Source: Progne subis subis
Lineage: Eukaryota; Chordata; Aves; Passeriformes; Hirundinidae
DNA: 64,000 nucleotides
NCBI GenBank assembly: GCA_022316685.1
Contig: JAKJHU010000067.1
Span: forward strand, 310,001-374,000
Direction of reading: 5' to 3'
This document shows, piece by piece, positions 12,327 through 25,180 of the stretch (its first letter is position 1; the number at the start of each line of letters is the position of its first letter). A model generated the notes under the pieces. The model was not told the origin of the DNA. It saw nothing but the letters and a program-made list of their open reading frames with translations, and made no database searches. The translations under genes were made by a program, and so were the position numbers.

Positions 12327-14229
12327 TTTCCTTTATAGTGTTTACATGCTGAGAATTTTCTTGGCTTTCTGGAAGAATGCCAGACTGCAAGGAAGTTTCT
12401 CTTCCTCTTCCTTTTTACCTTCTTATTCAAATGCTCTTGTGTATTCAGCGAGAGGATGCCAGCTGCATGAATTAAAAAAGCAGAGAGTGCAGGAGAAAAT
12501 TTTAGCACAACTCACTTCCTGTGGTTTTGCACGATGCTTATTGGAACCTGTTGTTCATATACTGGCTAACACTGGAACATGTGGAAGTGTGAGATGGACG
12601 GATATTGAGCACTAACATCTTAGAATTCTGGAAAAAAAGGCATGCCATGTGTTTTTCTTTTGCTTGACAATGTGAGGAAGGGCAGTTTTCTGGCCACTTT
12701 AACAGCCATTTGCAATCATTCAGTTTAGTGTCTGTGGAAATACATAGCACAGCTCAGCTCTGCCGTGAAAGCCTTTCAGTGCCTGAGTGTTAGTGTTGAG
12801 CTGTCCTGCCTTATGTAAGCCAAATGTTTTCGAAATGGAGCCACTTGCAGAAATCTTGTCTCTGGAGAGATGTGGCAGGACAGCAGCATATTGGTTTTGA
12901 CTTAAGAACATGTAACCATTTTTCCTAGCCAGATTAAATATTACTAATGACAGCACTTCTACAGGGAAATGCAAGTGAACATTCTGTAGATAACTCTACA
13001 GGAGGGAGAGAATATATCTTCTCCATGCCTGTTGTTTTCAAAGTGCAGTCTTAGAAAATTAAAGGACAGGAGAAAAATAAATTATTAATACTGCTCATGA
13101 AATTTTAAATGTACAAACATATCTTGAAATATAGTAGCAAGAGGGTGATAAACCCACACCCTTTCCACTTTTTTCAGTAGTGGATATGTTTGTGCAACAG
13201 CACTCAAGCACAGCTTCTTACTGCAGGTGCTTTTACCATTTTGGGAGTTCACTGCCCTTGTTTTGTTAGCCTCAGCAGTTTGAAAGTGTTGGCTCACCCG
13301 CAGTGCTTGCAAATATATCACTGTCCATGCTGCCTTTGCTTTTTGTATTTACTGGTGTCTTATGCTTCAGGGTTTCCGATGCCCTTGAGAAGCTGTGATC
13401 ATTTTTTACATCTGAAAGAGTGCCAATTCATTTATTAAGACAGAGTCTGCGAGGCCTGGATAAATTTATCCTATCTAACATTTAATAGAACATTAATATA
13501 AAAATGTGACTTATGCAGTGACATACTCAGCATTATCCTTCCAAGGTTTATATTTGAGTGTTGCAGGGCCCCACTTCTCTAGAAGGTACCGTGCTATCAA
13601 TCTAGCTATGAGGTGACAAGGCCACTGATGTTTTTCTGTGGTGGTTATTTAATAATTAATTTTTCATTGCTAGTTTGTTCAATAAATGGATTGCAACATT
13701 TAAGACCAGTTTAATAGGTTTACAGGTCCCTTATAAATTCCAACAATGATAGTAGTTAATAGGAGAATAATGAATTTGTGCTCAAAGATCTCAAGATCAA
13801 TCAAGCAAATTAAATCTGGCCTAGGCTGTGGCTGCTGAAGTAGGTTTTTTTTGTTTCTTTGTTTGCATGTTTGTTTATAATTTGAGAAATATATATATAT
13901 ATCAAATATGCCATGTGGATAAGTCTGTCTGATGATTCGTTGAATTTCTTAGTGTTTCACTTGTCATATTAATTTGAATCTTTAATCTGAGGATGTGGAA
14001 CACATATGAAACGGCACATTAAATCAATATTATGTTGCAAACAATGTCTCTGAAGAGGGTGCCATTGTGTAGGGGAATGCAATAATAGGAATAATAAAAA
14101 GAGATTGTATCTTGATCTTTCCACATATATTAGTGCAATGCTGTTTATTAGTTTAAAAAAAAACCCAAAAATATACTTCTGCCTGTAAAGGCCAAACTTT
14201 TCATTGGGCTTTATCACACACCCTAAGTG

Positions 14230-14259
<30 letters not shown>
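14230..14259 (+). repeat. Poly(A) run of 30
   Basis: Uninterrupted A30. No retrogene-like sequence is recognisable upstream. Confidence 0.95.
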
Positions 14260-14261
<2 letters not shown>

Positions 14262-14403
14262 TCCAGATGGGGAAGCCTTGCCAGTTACTCTGAGGATTTG
14301 AGAGCATCAGCCCTACAAAGAAAGAGTCTATTGCTTAGCAGGGGTCTGCTTCCCATTAAAAATAGATGGTTCTTGGTCTCGTTAGAGTTCATGGTAGTCA
14401 GAG

Positions 14404-14473
14404 GTAACCCCATTAAGAAAGTTAATAAAGGAGGAAAGTAACCCCATTAAGAAAGTTAATAAAGGAGGAAAGT
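14404..14473 (+). repeat. Perfect 34-bp tandem duplication
   Basis: The unit beginning GTAACCCCATTAAG at 14404 is repeated without change from 14438, then the match stops after about two bases of a third copy. Identity of the copies suggests a recent slippage or replication event. Confidence 0.9.
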
Positions 14474-14861
14474 ATGTTTGGTTTATCTCCTTGCTTTATG
14501 TTTCATCCAGATCCTGATTTTCCAATTTTCTTCATACTTTTCTGTATAATCACTTGAACTGGGGTGATTCTGTCATTTCACAGCCATTTGCACAACTCTT
14601 TATTATTGCACACACAGTACACTGGAAAGAGATTCAAAGCACTGTTATTCATTCCTGGCTCTGAAATTATCTTACTGAACATCCATTCACTTCATTACCC
14701 ATTTTGTATATTTGAAAAATACAAACCAAGTTGATGACCTCCTTAAAATGTATAAATTAAAAATGCTGGATAAGAACATAATGTGTGAGATTCAAAAGAG
14801 TAGGAAACTGGGGCATTCATTTTTCCAGAGCTTTGGGATCTGACTCAAGATCTTTTCTCTA

Positions 14862-14863
<2 letters not shown>

Positions 14864-14898
<35 letters not shown>

Positions 14899-14949
14899 AT
14901 TTCTGCTTAGACAGGACAATATTTAAAAAAAAAAAAAAAAAAAAAAAAA
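14864..14949. repeat. Inverted poly(T)31 / poly(A)25 pair
   Basis: T31 at 14864-14894 is followed after 30 ordinary bases by A25 at 14925-14949. The arms are fully complementary over 25 bp and could form a large A/T hairpin. Confidence 0.95.
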
Positions 14950-15727
14950 TTGACATTACCTGAAAAAGAAGTGGAGGGGGAGGGAGAACTACACACAACA
15001 ACCACATCTCTTGTAATCTAGGTTATAAAAAAACCTTTGAGTAATACTACAAACTTAAAACAACCCCAGACAGCCAATACTTCATGTGACACATCGTGGT
15101 GTTTCCTTAGCCTTCCTCATTCTTGATATAAACCAAGAGTACCACCGCTCAAGCTTGCAGAGAGCGATGTAGCAAGTAAATATTGACTGGTCAGCAGTTA
15201 GCTATGGATGCTGCTCCAGTTTTTTTTCTGAACAACTTCTAGAGAGAACATCGGCTGTGTACCTGTATGAAGGTGGAGAAAAGAAGAGAAGGGTTTGGGA
15301 AAATCAGTTGTGTTGGTTATTGTAGGATGAAACTGCAACATTATGTTGCACTACTAAACTCTAGAGAGAGGGTGGGAGGATATTGTAGCAAAATATAAGA
15401 GAAAAACTTGGTTATGAGGTTATAACAAGATGATGAGAAGAAAAGCTGGTAAACCTCAGTTTACAAGAATCAATTATTTAGCCTTGATTAGTGGGGACTA
15501 CATGTGCTTAGAACAGGTACTAGCCATCATTAACTGGTAATAGCCTGTTTCCAGTCTGGGCAGTACCTGATTAATAGCTGCTATCGATGTTGATGTCTAT
15601 TCTGACAAAAGGTATTTCACTACTGTAAGATCATCAGGTGCTGCAGGCTGGATTTGCCATGCTGCAACCCATCAATATCACCTTCTCTTATTGCAATATT
15701 TGCCATTTTTAAACTTGGATTCACAAT

Positions 15728-15925
15728 AATAGAATCATGCAGTAGTTTGAGTTGGAAGGAGCCTTTAAAGGTCATCTAGTCTAACCCCCTGCAATGAGCA
15801 GGGACATCTTCAACTAGGGCAGATTGCTCAGAGCCCTGTCCGCACTGGCCTTGAATTTTTCTGTGGATGAGGAATCTATCACCTCTCTGGGCAATCTATG
15901 ACTACTTACCTTGTGATAGGAGATA
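15728..15925 (-). mobile_element. CR1 LINE 3' fragment
   Basis: The plus strand is the reverse complement of a CR1 3' end: 'atagaatcatgcag', then 'gttggaaggagcct', 'ggtcatctagtctaaccccc', 'gggacatcttc' and 'ctctgggcaatct'. This is the standard order of the last 200 bases of an avian CR1, including the end of ORF2 and the 3' UTR. It is 5'-truncated and moderately diverged, with no intact coding frame. Confidence 0.9.
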
Positions 15926-18004
15926 TTGATGGCCCTTTTCTGCACACATTTTCAGTGGCTGGCAGTGACCATTTTCCCCAATAGTCAGCAGTCATCACTG
16001 AGAATCAACGGGCACTGACCAGTGAATGCAAATTGCACTCACTGCATAGCAGCTCACCAACAGGGTATAGACTGTGTAAGCTCTTATTTTGGGGTAAGGA
16101 AATGTAGAAAGCTGTTACTGGCTCCTGCCAGCTATAGGTCCATAAGTAGCTTCTGCAGTGGGTTTGTGATTCACAGCAGGTGATGAGCAGCAGTAGTTTA
16201 CTAGTGAAGTATGTCGTAGCTTCAGATAAAAACCTGGGGGTGAGGAGGGAGAAGATAGGAAGTGTAGTAGGAAAATGGGATTAGTGTAGCTAGAAGAGAG
16301 AATCAGGTAGCAATTTTTTTTTTTTTTTTTTAAAGACAGAAGATGCAGCAAAAGGATTTTTGAAGTAGGGGAGAAGAAAGGATATAGGAAGAAGGATTAC
16401 AGAATGGAAATTTTAGATTGAAATTTTAGGTGGCTCACTCCCTTCCTTTTCCTCATACACTCTCCTATAGTCTAACAAATATCTTGATATTGCTGGAGCT
16501 GAAATCCACTTATTATTTGGGCTCTGAATATCCATACAATTTCAGGGAAGTCATTCCTGAAACATAGTGGGAGATTCAAACTTAGTTCATATGGGCCTAC
16601 AGATCAGTCACTAAATCCCAAGCAATGCTATTTTCTAAAGGGTGGGAGGAACATTGGTGGGTGGCTTGACTGAAGAGAAGTATTAATAATAGATATGATA
16701 ATGAGATTTGTGCTTTATGTCCTTTCATGGAAAGAATAGCAGCAGCAAATCTATGAAGCTGGATATATAAGGGGAAATCAGAACATTTAGCAACTATTCT
16801 CTCTCATAGAAAGAGTAGGAAAATTTATTAAAAATAAAACCTTACTGATGCCTCCATATAGGCAAATGGAAGACTATAGTGGATATAGTATAGTTTAGTG
16901 GATTTTTTTTTTTTTTTTTTTTACTTTATTTTATGAGGTTAGCAATAACACTGCAAATACTTCAGTGATGCAGAATGATAATGTGCAAATGTTTGCATGA
17001 ATTAGTGGCCCTTTAAAATGCGTCCTGACTCTACAGAAGCCAGGCAGGAATTTATTACACTAGTCCTTAATATTGAGAAGAATTTCACTTGATGCATAAA
17101 AGATCCTTTTGTAGCCTAAAATAAATTTTGAAGAGGGAATGACTAGAAATACAAAAAATCATATTTTCTTCTCTGTTAAAAGTGCAATGAAATAACTCTT
17201 AAGAAATCAGCAAGGTGTGAGTTTTATTTAAATTGTACCTTCAGTTCATTCCTAATTCCTAGGTATATAACTCATATATATACCCAACACTATCACAATT
17301 ACAATGTCATCACCTTTAACTCCTTCTATGGGAGATAGTTATTTCAATGAATCTGGGAGTGGAAAATTCCATTCCTTGCACTCTGGCCAACAGTTCTTAT
17401 GGCTGGACATGCAATTTAAAAGCCTGGGCTTGTTAATAAAGTGTGGCATGTGAGGTGTCATTTCATTCTATTTTAAGTTTATGAATAATTCCTCTTCAGT
17501 TCTACAATATTGTAACATTTGAAAAATGTTGACTTAAAGACAATCACTACATATTTCTGCAGAAAATGCTTTGAAGACATTTGCTTTTACAAAAATATTA
17601 TGTTTTAGGCAGACAAAATAACTCTTCTAATTCAATCTCAATTATTTATTTTCTGCTAGTGTTACTTTCAGAGGACTCAGGGAGTGTTTAAATGTCCATT
17701 TAATAAATTTTGTGTGTGTCTCACTTTAAACTTCGGATCAACCAAACTTTTTTTTTTTTTAGAGTTTCCAAATAAAATGCAGTAGTTAGTTAGGTTTTTT
17801 CTTACTGACTGAATTCCTTAATTTTCAGACCATGCTGTGGAGGATCAGAGTGATTATCCCTCAGGGTCCTTTTTTAACAGTAGACAGAATCAGAGGGAAA
17901 TTTAGTGAACAATCAAATGCTCCAAAATGGAAACATTGCAAACTGAACCTGTTGTTATCCTGTGTTTCTAGTAGCTAAGTTATGCACTGGAAGCTTATTT
18001 TATT

Positions 18005-18008
<4 letters not shown>

Positions 18009-18051
<43 letters not shown>
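18009..18051. repeat. (AT)21 microsatellite
   Basis: A perfect AT dinucleotide repeat of about 21 units with no interruptions, probably length-polymorphic. Confidence 0.95.
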
Positions 18052-18054
<3 letters not shown>

Positions 18055-20411
18055 ACTGTCTAGTGTAGCAGTCAATGTTATTGTTATTCATATAAATACT
18101 TAAAGCTCCTTAGAATCTGGCTGGGCTGCTAGCTTCAGTGACATCTTGAGGAAATATGATAAAACATGCTTCCCAACACCACCTTTCTCCTTTCCTGGGA
18201 ATAAGCTACTTGTTATTATGAGAAGGTAGTCACTGTGGTCCTCTGGCTCTGCTAGACCTGATCAAATAACTTCCTACCAAAGTGGCCAGCTTCTTATTCC
18301 CTGGGAACAGAAAAAATGTGTTTCTTCCTCTCCACTCCTCTCCACTAAATAGTATTTAGATTCTTCTAATGGATTGGTCTTGAGGAATTGAATTCGCACC
18401 TGCTCAAAGCTCCAGCTTGATTCAATCAGCCATATAGATCATTTATGGACCATGGGCAGCCTCAGGGCAATGCTTATTCAAAAATAAGTAAGAAAGTATG
18501 ATATGAACTCTGTATAAATCCACATCAGGCTTATAACAGGTGGGTTAAAGTAAAAGTAATTTAGAAAAAAGATTAGTGTTCCTTTCAGGAATATGCAGAT
18601 TAATGAAGTAATTAGGACAGAGGGCTAGATCCTCAGGGCGTTGCAAATCATCATCACTTAGCTGAAGTTACTGAAGCTGTGCTGATTTATAACACCTACA
18701 GAATTGATCCAGTAGCAAATCCTTAGTGATAAGGCTGGTGTTTTCTCCTCATAATAGAGCTGCAAGCATCCAGGATGACAGCTGGTTTGAGGGGCAAGTT
18801 CAGAATACAGATAAAAGACAACACACATATTTAGATCATGTGGGGAATTGAAGATTGCAGAAGACCTTCTGGAGTTTCTGTGTTCAGTTCCTTGTTGTTG
18901 TTGCAAGCAATGACATCATGCCATTCAAATTTCTCCTTAGAAACAAAAAGTAGTTGGTTGAGGCAGGATGGTATTTTAAGCACACACAGCTTTCTGAAAA
19001 ACAGATTGAATAGAAATTTTATCGCATGCTGCCCTCTGGTTTCTTTTTTGATCATTATTTCATCCTTCCTTTGAAAAAGAAAGGTGGTGATGGAGAATGT
19101 GCTGTGTATGTCCGTGGGAGTGATATAGATGGCCTATGTTTCTAGAACAGGTAACATTGAGGAACATGATACAAAAGGCACAGTAAGTTTACTTGGTGCT
19201 TTGTAGAGCAGTATGAAGCTTCACTCAACTCACTGACCTGAGGTATCTGTTCATCTGGGAACAGTCAGCACACCCCAGTTCTCTGTTCTGTGTCTACTGA
19301 GTGAGGAGTTTGGTCTGCCTAACCTTTAGTGCTGGCAACAATATGCAAAGCCAGAAGGACAACAGCTTGGCTTACAAGTACCATGCTGAGTCTGCAAAGA
19401 CCATATAGATAGAAAGGCTGTCTATTGACTTGTAAATTCAGGAAATTTAATAGTGAATCCTGTGGTGTACTGAAAATGCAAAAGTGCTCTGTACTGTTTA
19501 TGAATGCAATTTACAGAATAGGATTACACTTTGGATGAAAATTAGCTTTATATGCAGAAGTTCTGAATAAACTCTGGAAAATTTTGATTAGTAATGAACT
19601 GTAACCGCAGCTCCACTAACATTTGAAATTGTGTGTCATTGTTTTTAGCTGGAGATTTTTGCTTGCTTCAGATACCAGAGGAGTTCATATGTGACAATGT
19701 GCTGTGCAGGGGGGGAGATGCGAGGGAAGGAGAGAAAGGAGGGCTTTTTTGATCTTCCAAAATGCTGTTCCTGATTACTGATAGGAAAGATAACATTTGG
19801 TGTTCATTCCCTAAACTCAATCTTTTTTATTTGAATTTATACAAATTTCCATATCTCCAGAGAAGAATGAAAATGAACATTTTGCTGAGAAATGTGTTAT
19901 GATATTTCTAGATGTTTTTGGTTGTTTTTTTTTTATTTTATTTTTCTGACAAGCTTTGAGAGTGTCTCATGTTTTTCAGATTCAGTTGAGGTACCATCAA
20001 ATCTTTGCAAAGTAATGCATACAGAAAATTACTATCATGAAACACTAACAAAAGTTATCAAGCTTGTTGTCTTTCCAAATCTGCATGTTCTTATTTTCCT
20101 TATCAAATACAGTATATTGTGAATGAGAGCTGCTTTATTTATTCAACTAAATTGTTTTGAAACAATAAGGATAACTAAATATTTCCATGTGTGTTTTGCT
20201 GGAAAACTATTATTTGCTCCTCCTAAAACACTGACTCTCCTGCAATGTAATTACACTTCAAAACTAGAGCTAAATCATATTAACATTAAAGATAACCTGC
20301 CTATGGTGAACAGGTTAAAATATCTTAATATTTAATGGGTGAGTTTTGGGGTTGTGGCTTCAGGTGTTTTGGTGTTGTTTAGGTTTTTTTGAGGGGAAAG
20401 GTATTTTTGCT

Positions 20412-20456
20412 GTAGTTAGTTAGTTAGTTAGTTAGTTTAGTTTGTTTGTTTGTTTT
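20412..20456 (+). repeat. (TAGT)n followed by (TTTG)n
   Basis: About six TAGT units pass into TTTG units. The preceding 70 bases (from about 20340) are also G/T-rich. Confidence 0.85.
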
Positions 20457-23400
20457 TAATTTGTTTTTAGAAACAGATCAAAGAATTCAGGTAATGAAGA
20501 AGTACATAGCAATATCTGGTAAATCAAGGGTTTGAGATGGGACACTGGCACTTGCAGGAATAGCATATATTCAGGTGATATTTTACGTATCAGTAGTAGT
20601 GCATGTGTTGACTGGCTTAGTATTCTTAGGGAAGTTGCACAAGTGGAGACAAACTCATCCAAGTCTTTAGGAAAGTGGCAGTGTGAAGGAGCTTTAGAGG
20701 AATATGGGCTATTTTTTATAGTGCTACTTCCATTCTCATTTGCATTCATCACTATTAAAAATTACTTGGGGGATGAATTGGGGGATCAATTGAATAGTTT
20801 CTTAAGGAGCACACATATGAAAATACAATTTGGATGATGAAATCTAAATTTTACAAACTGTTTTGTAGTTATAGTATTTATTGGGAAGCAGGACATGTTA
20901 AATCAACAGCAACACCAATACCCAACAGTTATTTTAGTATATTGCCCAATAAAGGGCACTTTTTAGACATACTATGTAATAAAAGTGATTGAGCCAAACT
21001 GGCTACACTAAGAAAATGAGATTAAATTGGTAAGCTTGACTTTTTTATAGATATGTGCATATTCTCACTGTTATAGACTATTAGCAACTCCCCTTTCATA
21101 GTAGTTGCATCAATGTAAAGCTGTCCTGCTCTGCTCATTTACACAGACTACATTTTCATTAATTCCTTAGAATATTTATCTTTTATTCTTTGTTGCAATT
21201 TATGATAATCTGTTTCTTTAAAAAGATAGCAGCTGAGCAGTTGGGAAAAAGGCTCATATTTAGCATTGATCTGGCCTCTGCATTTTTTTCTCAGGTGTAT
21301 ATCTGCAAAGAGAGCATTTACCCCTTTTTTCGGAGTAGCTGGGATTGGATAGGAGGAGAGAGGGAAGAGGAAATTTACTACATATGATGGAACTTGCCAC
21401 ATTTGCTGGGCAGAGCAGGGAACAGAGGTGCAACCAATTGTAGGAAGGACAGAGGAAAAGGTTGCTGTGTTTTTTTCCTGTTATTTTTCTTCCTAAGAGA
21501 CAGTCACTTCTATGATGTTGTTTGTAATAGGCAAGCTATTGTAAGCTGGCTGATCTGAGAGAAAACATGAGGAAGAGACACAGCAGGCCAGAGAGAGATT
21601 TGTCTGTAGTCTTTTCTTATTTTCTCATTTCTGGTACATTCAGAGGGGTTTTTTTCTGATGTTTTATATCTGGTTTTCCAAATTAATCTCTATTACAACT
21701 CAGTCTAGAGAAAAAAAATTATAGATAAAAAGTAAAAAAGAAAAAGTCATATCATGAAATTCCTCTAAAGATTACCTGAATGAAAGAGAATGGCAGGTTT
21801 GCTTCCAAACTGTTGCTGAATCAAGTCTTATCATAGTAAAAAAAGAAATAAAATAAAATAAGTTATTAGAGATGGTAAGCAAAATTTTCCAGATGGCAGA
21901 GCCTCAGGAACTTTTAGCCTGATTACAAGCAGTATGAATTACTGATTCTGATCGTTACCAAGACAGCAGCCACCACATTTGGTGACCTTTCCTTATCATC
22001 AAGTGGGCTTGTCGTAGGAGAATCCAGGCAGACCTACTGCCAAGGCCAGTGTTTTGGGGCATTTCAGGTTTCCCACAGGGAAGTGACACTGAAGGATTTT
22101 ATTTTTTTATTTTTTTTTTTAATAAATGGATTTTTAACTGAAACTTTGGGATGGGTGTCAGGATATTTTCTTGGCCTCTATCCTCAAAAATCCCAGCCAG
22201 TTTGGTCCTGTGTACAGTGCATGAGTTAATCAGGAGCAACCAGGCATGTCTGACAAGCACAATAACAAGCATGAGAGCTTGGAAGGTGTTTTCAGCATGT
22301 GACATTTAGATATTTTTACAGTGTACATGCAACCATTTTGGAGTACCTTATGTAATGCACTGTGGAAACAGACACTTAGTGAGGAAATATCTAGGATAAT
22401 GACAAATAAAGGTGAGTAACTGGGCCCAAAAATGCCTCTGACTGAACCTATCACAGTTTATAGGTAGATGAATATTCTAAGAATAGAACTGTAGAGTCGG
22501 AATGCATTTGGATAACTCTCTTTCCATAAATGTTGGATGTAGGGAAATTTTCTCAGAGTTATGCTCTCACTGGACCGTACCTTTTTAAATCTGAAACATA
22601 TCTAAAATTCCAAATTCTTCTAACTCCCCGTGCACTACCTCCAGTAATTTCATGAGGGCAGGCAGCTCTCTGACAGGAATTTGAAGTAACAAGGTTATTT
22701 ACCTTAGCTATGCACATGACATATAAACCCTTAAATTAAGAATGTATTTTATGTATTTTCTTAGAAATGTAATTACATTTTCATTTATGTGAATGAAAAT
22801 GCATAATGTGAATGAAAACGCAGGATGATTTTATCTGATTTGCAGCTAGACAATTCAATGAGTTGGCTAGGGGATGATAACATGTTCTCCAGGTTTTTTG
22901 TGCAGCATATCAGAATGAGTTTGTGGCTTAAAACCTTTTCCAGCCATCATCTACAAATAGCAATTTTCATTCACTATGATTAGAACTGAATTTGATGTGA
23001 GGTCAGCAGCTGATTCACTAAGTACCTTGAACTCCTTTCGGTGTTTTACTGAAACACTAAATTCTGTCCTTTTATCTTTTGTCCCATCAGCTGAGTTTGC
23101 ATTTTTGTTCTGTGCATGTGTAGAGGCTTTTCCACTATTTTGTGGTTTTGTTTAATCAATGGCTTTCCCTTTTATGTGTGTGTACGTGTGTCTATAAATA
23201 CATCTTTCTACTTACAAACACCAGATCATTTTGGCACAATACTTTGTACATTAACTGTACATTTTACCTCCAGAAGCTAAATATAATTCATGCCATGGAA
23301 GAGCTGAGCTCAGGTGTCACAGGTGCATGTATGCATCTGTGTTAAATTGCTTGATACTTAAAATGGATGCAGAGCCTTACTGCAACTTCCATGAAGCTTC

Positions 23401-23636
23401 AAGACTGTAACTAAATTGCGGCAAACTTGAAGTTCATGTTTTACAGAAAATTTGTCAAATTGACTTTCTATTTCAATTCCAAATTGGAATGGTCATACTG
23501 ATTTTTTTTCCTGTAATTTGTATTTTAAAAATATTTTGAAATTTGGAATGAAGTTTTTAAAAAGTTGACAGCAACAGGGAAATCTATCATGACATTATTT
23601 TATCATACTTTACCAGTCAGCCTATATTTCATACTT

Positions 23637-23655
23637 CCCCCCCCCCCCCCCCCCC
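23637..23655 (+). repeat. Poly(C) run of 19
   Basis: Uninterrupted C19 in an otherwise AT-rich neighbourhood. The complementary strand is G19, able in principle to form a G-quadruplex. Confidence 0.95.
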
Positions 23656-24488
23656 GGATGTCATAACATTTTTTGCTGTATGAATATTCATTACATTTAT
23701 TCTACCAGTTTATTTTATTATAGCTTGTGATGTTCAAAGGAAAATTTTATTTTTGGTGTTCAAAGTTTTGACTGTCTAGACATTTTTTTTTAATGTAAAA
23801 TCAATCTTACTGAAGTCATTAGCTATTTTTTTTTGAAGATAATTGATGTTCTTTTTTATTTTATATATCTATTATTGTATTAATGAATATAATTTAGATT
23901 ATTTAACCTGATAATTCTTTGGGTGAGTTCACAGCAAGGGCACTTTGGACTGAATGAAAAGTTGTAATACTTTAGTCAATAAGCCAATTAATGTGTCAGC
24001 AGTGTACACTATTATGGAGAGGTGCAATGCTGATCATATGGCAGGCTTTAATGTTTAATCTTGAAGAGGAATAAAATATTACTCTCATTTTTCTATATGT
24101 GCTTTTAAAATAAATAATATGAGAGTAGTGGAAAGAGCAAGTTTCTTCAAAATATTCTTTCAAATAAATCACTTTTTAATAGATCCTAGCTTTAAAAATC
24201 AACAACAACAAAGATAAACAATGAAAATAATGTGATTTAAGAGATTGCTTCAGCTTCTTCAAGTGCAATTTGTTTAGGAAATTAAATGCCTATTATAATA
24301 TTCTGAGTGCTATCAATGGAATTAAGTGAGGTTTTTATTTTCAGGAAATGATAAACTGTTGCAGACTATGCCACACCCTGCAATTTCTCTTCCCCCCTTG
24401 TTTTAAGATTAAGGGCCTCAAGTATCATTAACAATCAAGGCAGGCTTTCCTACAGGAACAGTATAATTACAAATAAGTAGCTTAGTAC

Positions 24489-24510
24489 TCTGTGCACGTT
24501 AATGCACAGA
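24489..24510. repeat. 8-bp inverted repeat TCTGTGCA / TGCACAGA
   Basis: Perfect 8-bp arms surround the 6-base centre CGTTAA. A second palindrome, GCCCC-AAAA-GGGGC, lies 49 bases downstream at 24559-24572. The flanking 24380-24640 is non-repetitive. It could be a regulatory element, but only the symmetry is seen. Confidence 0.7.
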
Positions 24511-24812
24511 ACAAATCCTAGTACTGATTTGCGAGCTCTAAAACCCATTAGAACACAGGCCCCAAAAGGGGCAAATCACTGAAGTGTACTAATTATCGGT
24601 CAGGCTGTTCGGAAAGATTTTGGGTCAATGCCAGGCATTTTTAACATTTTCAGTAAGTTTAGACTGAGTTTTCTGTTTGGTTCCTTCAAAGAAACTTGTA
24701 GGTAGAGAATTTGTTTCATACGTGTGTATATTGAAACCTTATGGAATTATGTGAGGATTTGTGTTAGAAGAAAATCCATATTTAGTGAATTCCAGAGTAT
24801 TGCTGGGATAGG

Positions 24813-25180
24813 TGTGGTGGTTCTTTAGAGAGACCCAGACGACTGTTGATGGCAAAAGGCACAGAGCCTGCTCTTTGTCCGGGGGGGATATCACGCCTTT
24901 ATTCTGGGGTCCTGCCCCTGCCTGCCGGAGCTCTTACTTAGCTCCTTCCCCATCCCCGCCAGTGCCAGAGAGACCGAGGCCCTGGCCATCCCGGGGCTTT
25001 TTCCCAGGGGGCAGGGAGGCAGGGCCAAGCCGCTGCCCAATCAGGGACAAGGTGGGAGTGGAACAGAGTTGGGTTACATTCCAGTGCGGGGCATGGGCGC
25101 GGCCAACCAAAGACAAACCATGTGATACAGTTTCCAAGGGGAACAGGAAAACATTGCAAAACCCAACATTAAAATGAAAC
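24813..25180 (-). mobile_element. GC-rich LTR-like block, probable endogenous retrovirus LTR
   Basis: This block is sharply richer in G+C than its flanks. On the minus strand it has LTR architecture: a GC-rich promoter-like region, an AATAAA polyadenylation signal (24898-24903), about 85 bases of U5-like sequence, and a terminal CACCACA ending at 24813. A CCAAT motif (25037-25044) lies on the opposite strand. No flanking retroviral genes or clear target duplication were found. The 5' end is uncertain and could reach about 25203 or beyond. Alternatives are a small CpG-containing promoter or a decayed retrogene. The 121- and 119-codon frames crossing it on opposite strands follow from GC-rich composition. 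Confidence 0.6.
24898..24903 (-). promoter_or_regulatory. AATAAA polyadenylation signal in LTR-like block
   Basis: The minus strand reads AATAAA. Its position, about 85 bases before the terminal CA of the block, fits the R/U5 layout of an LTR. Confidence 0.5.

Larger units (their letters stand above)
11715..15727. other. Gene-free stretch with local duplications and homopolymers
   Basis: Open frames of 60-116 codons (for example 11897-12238 and 12265-12615, plus) occur but show no recognisable domain. They overlap frames on the other strand and are treated as chance. Tandem duplications and long A/T runs are listed separately. Confidence 0.5.
15926..24812. other. Gene-free AT-rich stretch
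   Basis: No gene is supported. Overlapping short frames on both strands (for example near 18830-19070 and 20456-20837) have no domain content. Simple sequence includes poly(T) runs near 16314, 16903 and 17749, the AT microsatellite at 18009, a TAGT/TTTG tract at 20412 and the poly(C) at 23637. Confidence 0.5.

Noticed and set aside
14225..14965. Poly(A) tails as evidence of processed pseudogenes
   Set aside because: No upstream sequence resembles a spliced transcript and no target duplications could be found.
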